64,000 nucleotides of DNA from Paragonimus skrjabini miyazakii (lineage: Eukaryota; Platyhelminthes; Trematoda; Plagiorchiida; Troglotrematidae). Positions 46,746-58,755 of the stretch are shown here, piece by piece. The stretch is from positions 32,844-96,843 of the forward strand of contig JTDE01021187.1 in NCBI GenBank assembly GCA_014338405.1, written 5' to 3'. The notes under the pieces are model-generated. The model was not told where the DNA came from, ran no database searches, and worked only from the letters and a program-made list of their open reading frames with translations. A program made the translations under genes and the position numbers. Numbering within the stretch: the stretch's first letter is position 1; each line of letters begins with the position of its first letter.

Positions 46746-47030
46746 TTAGCGAATTACCTTAGTTGATTGGTGAAAAGCACAACTCACAGAAATTTTCAGA
46801 TCCGTTGCTGTGTCGAAATATTCGGACGTATTTGCTTGTACTGACGCATTGTTGGACAAGGTAGAGTTACGGAATAGTCTCGGGACGCACTGTATGAGAA
46901 ATACTAAAATAAAATTGGCATGAACATTTGGGTTTCCAGGTAAGTTCCGTTGGGAAGTAATAAATGATATTAGATCTCTTTGGGCAACATTGTGCCTACT
47001 GTATCCGCCGGATGCGGTGACAAGTTTCAT
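46746..47030 (-). CDS. Candidate host exon inside a 95-codon minus frame
   Basis: The convincing part lies between a pyrimidine-rich acceptor (TAGTATTTCTCATACAG) and a GTGAGT donor, about 46893-46793. It reads CVPRLFRNSTLSNNASVQ and SEYFDTATDLKIS, with two N-glycosylation sequons. Exon-like, but it does not join in phase with the exon at 48756-48931, so at least one exon would lie between them. Product unknown. Confidence 0.4.
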   Translation of the reverse strand: MKLVTASGGYSRHNVAQRDLISFITSQRNLPGNPNVHANFILVFLIQCVPRLFRNSTLSNNASVQANTSEYFDTATDLKISVSCAFHQSTKVIR

Positions 47031-47039
47031 TCGAAGTAT

Positions 47040-48755
47040 AGAAACGCAAAAAGAGAAGTGTATTAAAAATACGAAATATCCGCATTTGATGTAAGAAGCT
47101 TTGATTTTTGTGTTCGCCGGGCTTTAAAAAATAGGTCAGAAATGAAAGAGAAAAACACCGTGGCCTCGATATATATATCGATCGGCCTATTTATAAGCAA
47201 TTAACTGAGTCAAGTTGAAAATCATTCAATTTCGCGGACAAATGTTCTATTTACATAAATATTTCGGTTATTCCCATTAAAAAATAAGCACAAGATTTGT
47301 TTCATTCACCGATTACAGTGCATTGACGGTGCATATCTCTAGGTAGACCAGGAACAGAGCTGACCTCAGGTGAGACATGCACAAATTGCAGATATAACTT
47401 TCAATCGCTGTCTGTGTGATACGGCAACAATTTAGCTAGCTTCAAGTATTTCATTGTAAATGTATTTATGTACTGGTATTTATTGAATTTTTAATGAATA
47501 GGGATAGCGTAATTCTTTTCGTCGGTAGTTTGTACTATCCACGGTCGCCTGATAAAACGCTGAGACTGTTATGATATATATCGTCTGCCGTTGGTTAGTC
47601 TTTTACTGATTGTTTCACGCCTGCATTAAAATACTGACATTAGAAGCGCCAACCGTGCAGTTGTATCAAAAACGATGCCGCCGAACATACCAAGTTACGT
47701 ATAAATTTGAACTTACCACGTACAGGACGCTTTGGTAGTCTAAACGAGTCTGAATGAAAAAACAAATAACATAGTCGAAAAATAAAACCGCCCACCATTT
47801 CTGTATGCATATATTGTGAGGGTGATATCGGAAATAAATTTTATGAGCTATGTTTGCATTAGAAGTAGTAACAATAAATCCATGCGTTTTTATTCTGAGT
47901 TAGAAAGTCTCGACCGATCGATTCTTTATCGTCATTGGTTAACACTTCGTTTTCCGTGGACGAATACTTCAGAATAAATTCCCGATATAACTAAGTGGTT
48001 TCATAGCTCCACCAAGTAGTTATGGTTAGTTGACATTTCACGCTGCTGTTAATCTACTAAAAGTCAGAAGATATATTCCAATCAGCAACATTTAATGATA
48101 TTTTAAAGCACCTCACTATAATTATCGCTAAACAAATGATCTTTGTCCTGACCATCAGACCATCAGTTTACCACGAGAGAACCAAAAAATACGAACACCA
48201 CCCACTATGGACTGAAGTGGCCAGCACCTCAACAATTACGTATATGTAGGTTTCAGCGAGTTTCTGGAAATAAATTGAAAGCATTTTTTTAGATAGTGAC
48301 TTCATTCCTAATTGGGTTAGTTAGGCTGCATTGACGCTAAAAGATGTCAACAGTTCGATTCATTCCAATCGACAGTAGAAAGACCACAAAAAATAAAGGT
48401 AGGTGGAAAGCGTACACACCAACAGTAGTGGGTAGAGTAATGAAGTATGATGAAGCAACTATTGAGCCAACTGTAGACAGTGTTATTGTAAGCTTTGAGA
48501 GCGTCTTAACTAAGCTTATTTTCTATCGTGTTTCAGGTTAGCAGATTTACTCCTGAAAACGTCCAATCAATAAGTTACCGTTTCAGGTTGTTTACATCGT
48601 CTACTCAACCTACAGTCTTTTTGTTGGTCTGTAAGGAGAAGGGCATCGAGCCACTAAAGACAGACTAAATTCATCAGACAGACGGTATGTTTTCGGAAAA
48701 CATACTGTTATCATAATGAGCATTTGTTTAAGAATATTAGCCTACGGTCACTTAC
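47040..48755. other. Unassigned, probably intronic
   Basis: AT-rich. One plus-strand frame at 48344 (MSTVRFIPIDSRKTTKNK) ends at a donor-like GTAGGT, but no partner exon is convincing. Confidence 0.4.
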
Positions 48756-48931
48756 CCACTACGGTTACATTCACCTCGAGCCATTCTTTGTCCACTCGGT
48801 GAACACTGTGGACGACGGCGTCGGCGAGTGAATTCGCACAATCGGTATCAGATAGGTTCATAACGACTTGGAACAAAATCTTCTTGTTAGTAGACCCGTT
48901 TGTAGATGCCAGAACATTGATCTGATGATCT
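48756..48931 (-). CDS. Candidate host exon, extracellular-type
   Basis: A 176-nt minus exon with acceptor GATCATCAG and consensus donor GTAAGT. It reads INVLASTNGSTNKKILF, VVMNLSDTDCANSLAD, RVDKEWLEVNVTVVG. Three N-glycosylation sequons and an alternating hydrophobic end suggest a beta-rich ectodomain segment. Family not recognised. Exit phase 1. Confidence 0.5.
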
Positions 48932-49458
48932 TTCATCGAAGTTGTCGTGAAGTCGTTTACACTGCAGTTGAGGGTCTAAAGAAGGAATGTATAAACAACG
49001 AAGGAAATACGACTGTGTGCCCAAAAGGACTTCACAGTTACATTATGTTTGGCTTGGATTTTCTGACCAGGATCAAAGTAGTTTTAGAAAACCACAGTCA
49101 GTTATTTTTTTTCAGTTAACCTCTAGGTTATTTAATTCTAAGTGTCACACGCACGTGATACAAAAGAGTATATGAAATGTATTCATCTCGCGAACTTCGA
49201 GCTCCCTCTGTGCTCTTCAAACTCGATGATGTTGTTCGCTCAGACCTCGGACCGATAGAGACACTGCATAGGGGAAGGTGAACAAACGCTTATTTTTTTT
49301 CATCGGAGCAGAAAGAAGACATATATTGAGATATGTTAACATTTCATCTACTCTCATCAGTCGCGAACATGAAACATGCCAGTTATATACATCATACAGA
49401 TAAGGACAAACAGGGACTAAACACGCCTACAAGCACACCGATTATTATGTAGTCACGA
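48932..49458. other. Unassigned, probably intronic
   Basis: Nothing recognised. Confidence 0.4.
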
Positions 49459-49720
49459 CTATGGCAACCCAACAGGTTGCTTCAACCATTTTTTTGCACA
49501 TAACCCCGCCTGGTAAGTTCGGATGAGCATCGCTTCACAGAAAGCTAATAACTTCGGGTTTCGATTGCACAACAATATCTTGAATGATTTTAATGGGGCA
49601 GCTTGGTGCCCGTTGTCATAAGGATTTCCAGCAGCCAATGCAACATGTTGATGCTGGTGCATCATCTGTTGTCCCAAGGACTTCGAGATGTGTTCGGCGA
49701 TTGAATTTTTTTTATAAAAT
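49459..49720 (-). pseudogene. Divergent PLE endonuclease C-terminal fragment
   Basis: The minus frame reads NSIAEHISKSLGQQ, NPYDNGHQAAPLKSFKILL, KLLAFCEAMLIRTYQAGLC and ends KQPVGLP. The SIAEH, NGHQ, FKIL, FCEAMLIR and LC-x-KK order matches PLE GIY-YIG C-termini (compare SSIARH and RFVEAVAIS at 43.0 kb). It differs enough to be a third PLE subfamily. No Y-I-G core is recognisable upstream. Confidence 0.65.
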
Positions 49721-50850
49721 GCCTTTGAGTGGAGGCATAAAACGACCACACATTCGTGGGCGGTAGTCACACGATGACAGACATTTAGAAAGGGCTCGAG
49801 GTACACTATCCAACACCATCACTTATAAACTCATCTGTCAGCAAACAGGTTAGGGGTGTGCGATCGTGTCTGTATGTCCAGAATCCAGTGTCTCTCTAAA
49901 CTGCAGAATCTTAGCAAAACGTGCTTCAAAAAATGACTGCTTGAAAACTTTGTAAACATCTAAAAAAGGAAAGTGACGCACAGAAAGAAAAAATGTGTTT
50001 TTGCTCAGTTATTATGTACGGGACTGTACTTCAACGTTCACATATTTGGATGTACAGTATCACTCTTTATGAACCTGCTTTTCCTTTGTCTTGGGCATTA
50101 TTCGAAATACTTCCCCACCATGAAAACACCGTTGTAATCATATGAAGTAAAATTAGTCAATGTGATCCATTACTTGCACCACTGTGCACATGTGAAAGTT
50201 TGTTAGGTTAGGTCATTAATTAAAAAAAACTGGACTACATCCCCGTAAACAGATTTGTCTGTGTTGCTTCGGTTAGCAATTGAAGTAAGTATAGATCGAT
50301 TAAAGTTCGGTGTCCACATGAAATTTTTCTTAATACACATAACAGGGCGTGGTTACGGTAGTCTATGAGAAAGTCATCAGACATCTAACCACCGTTAATC
50401 GGCGTTAACACGCATAATTTGAAAATTGTATTCGTCATTTAATCACGGAATGTTCCGCTAACTAGAGCGGCTATTCCGGCAGTCTACAGGTGTGGCATGT
50501 TGCCACCACCTTGGTCGAATTCCCTGGCTGTGTTCCGATTGGACACTAGTTGGGACATACACACACTAATCCATCCTTCACACTGCATTGACAACGAGTA
50601 AATAGTGTAAGTCAAACGCCAAATTAAGCACGGTGTTGTTTGCACATTTTCTCTCTCTGTGACTCGGGTTACAAGCCAGCTAACTATATGCTTTTTGTAC
50701 ATATATGTAAGGCAGCTGGACAGAAATTCAGTTGTATAACCGTTCATATTAGCGCAGACCCTAAATATTTACTAACTGGCTCTGGTGAACACTCTCATAC
50801 ATGGTTCTCTTTAGAGGTTTGTAGTAAACATACTTCGTGATGGGTGGCCG
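49721..50850. other. Unassigned, with one possible tiny exon
   Basis: Near 50585-50510 on the minus strand CEGWISVCMSQLVSNRN lies between GTTGTCAATGCAG and GTGGTG. Too short to trust. Confidence 0.3.
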
Positions 50851-50854
50851 GATT

Positions 50855-51175
50855 GGAGACGTGGTTATTCTAGCACAGTGAAATATGTCAGTGCACTGGC
50901 GGGATATGGTCAAAACTCATAGCAGATGGATTGAGGGCAAAACGGGAGATCGAATGAGCCATCACTAAACGAAATCTGACCAACAGGCGAGAAATAACAT
51001 GCGAAAATCCACGACAGATTACCTTAGTCAAACGCACAGTACAAGACAGTAGTGGAAACCTTGCTAAGTTGTGGAAGAGAATTTGTGTTCATAAAGGCGA
51101 GCACACAAGTAGTATGGAAGCGTGCGAATTAAACAATAAATATCCTGCTTCGTAGAACGACCTTGTGCTGCAAGG
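50855..51175 (+). mobile_element. LTR-like repeat family C, copy 5 (strongly diverged)
   Basis: Covers the second internal unit to the 3' end. It has CGAATGAGCCATCACTAAACG for the shared CATCGCTCAACG block, AAATCCACGACAGA, and AACAATAAATATCCTGC for the polyadenylation block. Borders are uncertain. Confidence 0.5.
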
Positions 51176-51754
51176 TATAAACTCAAATAAACGCGCAGTA
51201 CGCTTCCTGCTGAGATATCAAGCACCATTTAGGTTGCACATTGATTCTTACACCGCTAGGGGACAGAATCACGTCGTAGAACCATAACAACCGCGTGATT
51301 GATTACATTGTGATTATGTTATACTCAGCGTTGGCCACAATGAAGTTGGGATTCATGGGTTATGTTAAATCGCCCCGCTCGGGTTAGGAGAACACAAATT
51401 GATAAGGCACCAAGTACAGAGGGTATTGATTGGTTCCGCGGTACAGGCATATAGAGAATGAATAACCAAAGGCAAACGATCAATAACTAACTGACGAATC
51501 GACAAGCATTTGTACACGTGATTGGTTAATTTGTTGCATGGCTTATCTGGCATAAGTTAGGACGCGTGATGGCGTGGGCGTGTAAACGCGAGACTGCCTG
51601 GCCGATTCCGATCTAACAGGTTAGTGCTTCCTCATAACAGGAACACAGCGGCCTGGATATGCTTCCGTAATGGATATCCCCAGTTTTCACATCCTATAAC
51701 AAACTGTCGTTTGAGACTTAATCCGTCAGCGATTTTTCTGGTTCTGGTTCCCAG
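51176..51754. other. Unassigned stretch
   Basis: No convincing feature. Confidence 0.4.
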
Positions 51755-52065
51755 TGCTGTCAGTCACGAACGCCGTTGGCACAACGGTTATTTATTCAGG
51801 AAAGCAACAGGCAGGTTATGCGTTTCAACATGACCACAAACAAAAACACCCATCTGCGTACGGTACAGGGCCCAGTCCGTCATAGTAGCCACAGACACAA
51901 ATACTCAGTTTGTTTACGTCAAGAACCATTTCATGCGATGCTGCACTCCGATGTTCTTTCTTATGTTTTTCCTGCGACTACTTCAACGTCAAAATATATG
52001 CTCTGGCCCCACTACTAAATAGCAGTGGTATGAGTAGTATAGTACGATCGCTGTTCCTCACTACG
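51755..52065 (-). mobile_element. 3' LTR of the minus-strand gypsy element, family A
   Basis: About 311 bp on the minus strand, from CGTAGTGAGG (TGTAGTGAGG expected) to GACTGACAGCA. Contains ATATATTTTGAC and AATAAATAACCG. Directly follows the pol C-terminus at 52066-52310. No matching 5' LTR is seen beyond 53.5 kb, so the element is 5'-truncated. Confidence 0.75.
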
Positions 52066-53480
52066 CTCCTCACTCCGTAAAGGTTGCACCAGCTGCAGCA
52101 AAGGCCCTTCAAGTTCTCTTCGTTTTCCCGACAATCTGCGTACCGGCCTCGGGGACGTCGATGCTCCTGGTGTGCATACTGTTCTGCTCGGGGTGTCATA
52201 CCGTTTATAAATCTGACTTCCGTGCACTTGATGTTGATTCTTCTCATTCTTAATCAGATACACTGGACCACGACGGTCCACTACTACATAAGGTCCCCTC
52301 CACTTTGCCAGGAATCTTCTAGATCCGGACTCTGTTGCGCCCGGACTTCATCGGCCTCTGTATTTAATCTTCGAACAAATTTCACACACGACAATTCGAT
52401 CCCATAACCTTGCGGTTGACTGCTCCTTGGAAACTTCTTGTGTTTGCCAGATTTTGGTTGACCATTCTCCGCTTTTATGCTAATTCACGCATGCTCACGC
52501 GTCGGTCTCTCTATAAACCCATCTCTTGATCGACTGGCAGGCGTGGCACGCGCCCGTACAGGAGCTCGAACGGCAACTTCCTCGTTGTCCCGTGTGGCGA
52601 ACAGCGGTGGGCCAACAGAATCAGTGGTAGTGTTTCCTCCCCGCTTACTCCTTTCGCTGTCAACCATTCCTTGATTGTGCGATTTTTTCGTTCCGTCAAT
52701 CCATTCGATTGAAGATGGTATGGCATCGTGCGAATTTGAGTGATTTCCAAACGCTACAAGCAGTTCCGAAATTCTTCACTTTCGAAGCAAGGACGTTGAT
52801 CAGTCTGTATGTTTCGCGGTATCCCGTGATCTGCAACGATGTGTTCCATTACCGCTCCGCACACAATGCTTGCACGCTGATCGGGTAAAGCGGCTGCTTC
52901 GACCCATCTTATGAAATGTTCAGTCATAACTATGATATATCGATTTCCGGAAGTGGTTACTGGGAAAGGGCCCATCACATCCACCAACCATAATTCCCCA
53001 ATTTCACTAACTGCCATTTGCTGTGTAGGATGATGATTGGGGTGGTTAGTGCTCTTTATTAGCTGACAGTGCTGGCATGCCTGCACATAAATGTTGACAT
53101 CATCCTGCATTCCCGGCCAGTATGCTCTTTGCCTCAGCATTTCATAAGTTCGATGACATCCGGTATGGGCCAACTGATGACATTCCTTCACAATTGTTCT
53201 TCCCAACCCCGTCGGTATAACAGGCACGCTTATTCCATCCCGCAGTCGACGCATTAAAATTCCCGCACTATTCAATCGCAAATTTGATCAGTGCATTCTG
53301 AATGCTTTCACCTTCGGATTATCCTCGTCTTCTGACAGTTGTTCTCCTGATAGAAGGTCGTCAACCACCGCCCAGTTAGTCATATGCATTCTCTGCACTG
53401 CTTGTAACTTTCCAGGATATCTCTCCAGTTCATCACTAATAATGAACTTCGTCCATTTGTTGCGCACGGGACAGCAAATG
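52066..53480 (-). pseudogene. Ty3/gypsy-like pol: integrase with DDE core and GPY module, inactivated
   Basis: The minus frame 53281-52754 (175 residues) has an HHCC zinc finger (His 35/39/43 region, Cys 69 and Cys 72), the first core Asp at 101 (LVDVMG) and the second at 161 (IQTDQR). After one in-frame TAG (52754-52756) the same frame continues with YHLQSNGLTER, holding the catalytic Glu, to 52511. In another frame, about 52310-52015 reads WRGPYVVVDRRGPVYL, a GPY module of the type found at Ty3/gypsy integrase C-termini, ending before the LTR. Upstream to about 53480, ELERYPGKLQAVQ is linker-like. Protease, reverse transcriptase and gag are absent. Confidence 0.85.
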
Positions 53481-53639
53481 AAATGAGTATATCAACCGAT
53501 AGGTCCTATGTGTTTGCCCTCGGTAATTGTTCCCCGTTCCCCTTCAAAATGTGTAGTGTCCTCAGATTCCTTCGAGGGCTGTGGTATTGTTTGGTTTATA
53601 CAACGTACTCCATTGGAACAAGTAAAAGAACAGGTACAC

Positions 53640-53805
53640 CATAATGTGGTTTGAATTAACGATCCGGTCTGTTGCTAAAAGTATTCCGTTTATTACGCTT
53701 TCATTTTGGGTAGACATGATTTCACGAGTCACACCATCTTTATAACCAGTGTTGCTCATATCACCATCGTCTGTCGAGCCGCTGTCATTGTTCGATGAAC
53801 TGCTT
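53640..53805 (-). CDS. Candidate host exon, Ser/Asp-rich
   Basis: A 166-nt minus exon with acceptor ATATCACACCAG and donor GTGTAC. Reads SSSSNNDSGSTDDGDMSN, DGVTREIMSTQNESV, LLATDRIVNSNHIM. Low-complexity, acidic and Ser-rich, as in a linker or cytoplasmic tail. Product unknown. Confidence 0.45.
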
Positions 53806-54218
53806 CTGGTGTGATATTGTGATATATAAATTATAAAATGCAAACCACCGATGTTCAATTTATATAGTGGCTGGATAAGTTGGCGGACTGAAATACGTCA
53901 TTTGCGTGTTTAACTTCAGCAACTAACAGCTTCACTTGTTTGAACGTCGTAATATACATCCCCCGACCGTTAGTGTTTGTAAAGGCTATATCATCAAGTC
54001 AAGTCACTAGTCGCCAGTTTTTATTGCGTAAGTAACCGACGTTACGAATTAGCACTCTGCCGACATTTTTCTGAAAGCTTACAATATATATTTGCATATT
54101 AGATATAATTTTCTTAGTGTGGAAAGTACTTCAATGGGAATTTCGTGTTCAGACTTGGACAGTTCTAAGTTGACTGTATTTCTAACCATGTGGTCTGACG
54201 ACACGTGAGTAGTGTGAC
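53806..54218. other. Probable intron
   Basis: No coding signal between two candidate exons on the same strand. Confidence 0.4.
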
Positions 54219-54315
54219 CCAACTGTCAATCCTCATCGTACGCTTTCCGGATGCCTTTAAAACTGATCTTGGAGACTGTTCAGTTTGTGTTGTCTCATTG
54301 ATTGACTGATTCATA
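54219..54315 (-). CDS. Candidate short host exon
   Basis: 97 nt on the minus strand after a strong acceptor (TTTTCGCTGTCCATCTTCAG), with donor GTCACA (weak). Reads MNQSINETTQTEQSPRSV and KASGKRTMRIDSW. Polar, tail-like, in keeping with the Ser-rich exon downstream. Confidence 0.4.
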
Positions 54316-56129
54316 CTGAAGATGGACAGCGAAAATAATGTAAACAATGTATGAAATACAGTGTGCTCCGAATGCCGGTCTCGATAAATGGTGCCAAAAA
54401 CGGTTCGACGGTTCGAAAAATTCAGACACTATGATTTTCAGATACGGTGGTTATTGATACCAACTGTGAGACAACTTTTATGTAATGGTACATAGACTGA
54501 TAATGTCTAGCAGCTTGACTTCAAGAGGTCAGATTAAAGGCAAATGTACAGTCTATCTTAGACAGAGGTAAAGGTCTCCCAAGCCTGTCCCTGAATTGAA
54601 TGCATCCCAAATAGATTAACCATCTGTGGCATTGGGTTCATTTTTGCTCCGCAGCACTGATCACACTTTCCGCGTGTTCGTTCTGTGTATCTGATGCATT
54701 CTCGAAAGTCGTCATTTCATTGGTTGCTGCCGTATTCAAGGTCGTATGGTTTGCTTGTCAAACTCTGATGGAACAGTTGTCAATGGTTGTCGTTCCGGTT
54801 TGCACCCAGTTTAGCATTGTCAGCATATTATCGTTGTCTAGTCAGGATTCAGAACAAGTTGATTTGCATGTATTTGTGTAATGCTGTTTGTAACTGAGAG
54901 AGTACTATTTCGTTTTGCGATCATTTCGTTTTCTCAGTTCGTGGATAGTAAGACCAGACGTGACGCTCATCAGTCATCTGGCAAACGATATAGCAAGGGT
55001 CTATACGGGCTTAAAGCACGAGCTCAACCGCTGCCTATTCTTAACGGTGACCAGCTCATGTAAAATGTTTACGGTCAAGCGGCCACACTGAAGATACAAA
55101 CAACATGTACGCTTTTTACTCTAACTTTACGGCGAATAAACACTGATGATAAGCGTTAATGGTTCGTTTTATATTTACACCGAGCCAACAGTGAAGGAAC
55201 GGTAGACATCGTTAACCAAAGTTGCCCGTTAGCTGGCTCGGATGAAGCAATTTTTCACTGAGCTCCAACCATCTATATCTTGAATAGAAATTACAAGGAA
55301 AATTTTGTCTCACCGTCGTTTTGTGATTAAATAATCATAAAATACCTTCATGAAAACAGAATACAATCAATGACAATGATTCTGAAGCAAAATATTCTTC
55401 TTAATCTTCCATGCTGCGTGTGCGACCTGCTACTTTGGCAGACAAGTATATCTTCGCATCAATTTGGAGTGTCTATTGCTTTACGCATGTTATGATGTAA
55501 ACTGATGCATTTAAATTCACCTTTCTAGAGTTTTATTTCTAGCGAGCAACTTATGATTTTGCTTAGTTCCCTGAGCGGAAATGCGAAACTGACTAGGTGC
55601 TTTGAATTAGAGTTAACATATTCATCCTAGTAAGCGTTCTCATAAGAATTCCTCATCCATTACTAAGAACACATCGGGTATTGATTATTATTTTCAAAAG
55701 TCGCTTGTTACAGTGAAACGTTTTAACCGCTGAGATTACTGGAAAGAGTACTGATTTCTGGACACTGTAAAAGCTGGTTTATGATACCACGAGAACTCCT
55801 ATGAATCTGACACTCACTGAGCAAAAAAGAAACATTTATGGATTTGTTTAGCACAGTTGCACAACTATGAAGGGTTTACGTTTTGAAGTGGAACAAATGG
55901 ACGGGTGACCTGTGCTGTAACAATGCTAAAACTATGTCTAAAAATAAGCAAATCTGACAAGTAAACGTCTATTCAGAAAATTTCACACAGTGAGAATATG
56001 CAAATAGTGTTTTCAGCGAATTTCGGCTTCTAATTAAAGTGGCTACTATTTAAGTCATTGTAGCAAATAATTATAAAAATCGTCATTCTGTTGATGCTTT
56101 TTTAATTTTTGAAATATTACAATACACAC
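54316..56129. other. Unassigned, probably intronic
   Basis: About 1.8 kb of AT-rich sequence without coding or repeat signals I recognise. Confidence 0.4.
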
Positions 56130-56266
56130 CTGACTTATTCTGTTGATCAACAGCTGCCGCAACTCTTCCATCATATTGTCCGCAAAAGACAACCGCGTAC
56201 GTTCATCGTTCCACGACTTGTTGCAGCTTTCATTCAACATTGAAACTTGTAACTCAAAACAAACCA
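56130..56266 (-). CDS. Candidate host exon, helical segment
   Basis: 137 nt on the minus strand between acceptor TTTACTTTATGTTTTAG and donor GTGTGT. Two bases plus 45 codons are open: VSMLNESCNKSWNDERTR, LSFADNMMEELRQLLINR, ISQ. Signals on both sides are good and the exon is phase-consistent. The MMEELRQLLI part is helix-like. Product unknown. One of the best-supported exons here. Confidence 0.6.
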
Positions 56267-56399
56267 CTAAAACATAAAGTAAAACAAAAACCGACGTGTT
56301 AGTTGTGACTGGCGCAAGTAAACCTTCCTCAGGGGCATTCTGAATTAATTTCGTAATAAATTACACCTCAGTGTACGGTTAATAACTCTTGTTAAATCC

Positions 56400-56830
56400 A
56401 AGTGAGATATTAGATGAGACTCAATTGTGAAAAGTCAGGGCTTCGACTGGATTTGAACCAGCGACAGAAACACCATGCCTCAACGCGACAAGCGCTCTGC
56501 CAGCTGAGCTACTCATTAGTAATGCAATTTCTATGCTCAACAGTGGCGTTGGTGGATTCCAGCGTGAACTGTTCGAGAAATCCTGCTTGGGCAGTCGATC
56601 CCCTGGATCATTTGGTGGATTCCATATGAGACAGTGGGACGGGTGGGTAACCGAGTCCAAATGTGAAATTTCCAAGCTCCTGGTGTGGCTTCGTAGCTCA
56701 GCTGGTGGAGCGCTTGCCGCGTTTAGGCATGGTGTTTCTGTCGCTGGTTCGAATCCAGCCGAAGCCCTGACTTTTCACAGTTGGGTCTCATCTAAATTCA
56801 TAAATCTGCCACACTACTCATTAGTAATCC
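56400..56830. mobile_element. Inverted tRNA-like SINE pair, well-preserved copy
   Basis: A minus tRNA-like unit (56439-56512) and a plus unit (56687-56766) face outward from a spacer of about 170 bp. The plus unit has acceptor stem GGCTTCG/CGAAGCC, A box TAGCTCAGCTGG (56694-56705) and B box GGTTCGAATCC (56746-56756). The same spacer and layout occur at 46.4 kb, so the dimer moved as a unit. It lies between candidate host exons. Confidence 0.8.
56687..56766 (+). tRNA. tRNA-like unit of the SINE (probably not a functional tRNA)
   Basis: 80 nt with a perfect 7-bp acceptor stem, a D stem GCTC/GAGC and a T stem GCTGG/CCAGC. The anticodon arm pairs only TGCC/GGCA, with loop GCGTTTA, and position 33 would be C rather than the invariant T. 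A 13-nt variable region is present without a clear stem. With the repeated, flanked copies, this points to a tRNA-derived SINE head rather than a working tRNA gene. Confidence 0.5.
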
Positions 56831-57570
56831 AAATGAGATAGTTCACTTACCGAATAGACTGGTGTAGCTGATTGGCTTTCTCAGAGCTTTAAAATAGAAA
56901 ATAGAAACCAATTCAATACAAAATGTAATTATAGTAAAAATAACTTGAATATTGATTGTCAATTCCTGTGAGCAAATTCTGGAGTTAAATTTCAGTCTCA
57001 AATTGAATTGCAGGAATTAACTACTATTGAAAACCACTGTGATTTATCAAGTTATTGCCGGCGATTTTGTTACTACTCATATTCTATACAGAATAAGAAA
57101 GGATGGGTACTGATGCTCTCTATTACTATGTTGATCAGGAAGTAGATCGTATTGAATGAACGGACTTAAACCTACAAGTGTACAGTGTACGACCATAAAA
57201 CTCGTTTCATTAACTCATTTGCTTGGACAAATTGCTTAATCCCAGCCAATACAAAGTGTAGTATCGGGATGTCGGAAGCAGCCTTGTGTTGACGTGAATC
57301 AGCGGTAGTCTCTTTAATTTGAATAACTGTCTTTGAGTTCAGTGATAAGAACTGCAACACCACACGACCCGCTTACGATAAAAACAACATTCTTCTGGTG
57401 TGACAATATCCTGAACAGTAGAGAGGTAACCCTAGCTATTGTTTATCCCTTCGACCTATATTCCACTATGCTCATTGGTGACCTAGTGACCTTGACTTTT
57501 ATTTTTGGCAACTGTTCTTCGATTTTCTTATTCTAGAATGTTCGTGGGTCGCGTGGTACCACATAAATAC

Positions 57571-57909
57571 CTCGTAATTTTCTCTCTGACAAACAGAGTT
57601 CTGGAGCCGAACAAAGTTGCATTTTGCACTCGTCTTTTGGTTTATAGTAGGAGCAATTAACAAAGACAGTCATGTTATTCCAGGGACCAACATTCCCAGT
57701 TTCCATTATTACGTGGAGGGGAATCCGTTTTTTATCAACCACATTATTATACCGTGGACGAACCATAGTATCTTTTCGATGGTTTACAATAATCATTGTC
57801 TCACCGAACACTTCCAGACAGGTCCGATTAACTTGTTTCAGTGGAGGAAGGCTGACTGTAGAGTTAGAAGTTGAGGAGAAAGCCCCCAATATTTTCCCAA
57901 CAAATTCTA
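57571..57909 (-). CDS. Candidate host exon, Cys-containing ectodomain segment
   Basis: 339 nt (113 codons) between acceptor AGCAGAAATTGACAG and donor GTATTT on the minus strand. Reads FSSTSNSTVSLPPLKQV, RTCLEVFGETMIIV, NNMTVFVNCSYYKPKDEC, CSAPELCLSERKLR. Sequons plus six cysteines indicate a secreted or membrane ectodomain. If the donor is not used, the frame stops at 57533 and this would be the last exon. Family not recognised. Confidence 0.45.
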
Positions 57910-58063
57910 CTGTCAATTTCTGCTTTCCCAGAAAGTATCATACAATCAGTGTTTTTTATAGTCAAAGCAGCTTTGATGACGAATGTGAGCGACTACGTTG
58001 CGCGACCAATAATTGTCTAATGACTGTTAGTCGAATAAATTTCAACCATTTTGAAGAGTAATC
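57845..58063 (+). other. Opposite-strand frame with a similar cysteine pattern
   Basis: Plus frame starting after TTAACTTGTTTCAG reads FPTNSTVNFCF and FDDECERLRCATNNCLM. It overlaps the start of the minus exon. The DEC-x4-C pattern is like DECKMQLC in that exon. Coding status undecided. Confidence 0.25.
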
Positions 58064-58410
58064 ACATGTTTGCTGTTATGCATAGGTCTGGGCATGTGAA
58101 CTACAATCGCATAGATGCACACGGTTACACGATTACATTAACACTGTTATGAGTTGAATCCACGCAAGTAGTTTGTAGTTCCGTTTTCTTTGTTTTATAA
58201 TTATAATATTCATTTAACCTCTGATACCTCGTTTATCGGGAAGAGTCTATATATGGTATATGGTATTAGTCCAACAGAAGGTTCATATAGTAATGCATGT
58301 TCTAGAACTTTGTCATAGACTGTCTGATGAGAGCGCACCAAATCTGTATTGTGATCCATTATTTTAAATTGCGTGACCATAGTTATCTCAAATCGTTGAC
58401 CATATATGAG

Positions 58411-58661
58411 TTACATAAAACCAGCCCTTTTCACTGTACTAAACGGGTATAGTTTCGTAGACAAACAACTAAAAATTTTCACTCCGTTCTTTCTCATTAT
58501 GACATCCAGGCGGTAGCTTATCTGACACAGTGATTGTTCCAGCTTCGACGGACTGTCAAGCAGACAGCGATGCTGTTTATATGAGAGAAACCGAAGTGTG
58601 TACCACTGAGTGAAAACGATACGGACGGTTCTATGCACAGAACGCAAGTTACCATCAGAAA
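58411..58661 (-). CDS. Candidate host exon, possibly laminin-G-like
   Basis: Follows acceptor TTCCTTCTGGCAG and joins in phase to the exon at 58756-58951 over a 94-bp intron. Reads VSDGNLRSVHRTVRIVFTQW, then YTLRFLSYKQHRCLLD. The DG-x-L ... QW-x-TLRF spacing recalls laminin-G strands (DGQWHTVR). Its end is uncertain; the frame stays open to a stop at 58411. Confidence 0.4.
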
Positions 58662-58755
58662 CTGCCAGAAGGAATTGTTTTTGATATACATGCATTGTTG
58701 AAGAATCATATATTGTGTTCTTCCCAAGCTTGGATGTTCCATAAGGTCAGCTTAC

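Noticed and set aside
48344..48541. 65-codon plus frame MSTVRFIPIDSRK as a gene start
   Set aside because: A donor-like GTAGGT follows the first 18 codons, but no in-phase downstream exon was found.
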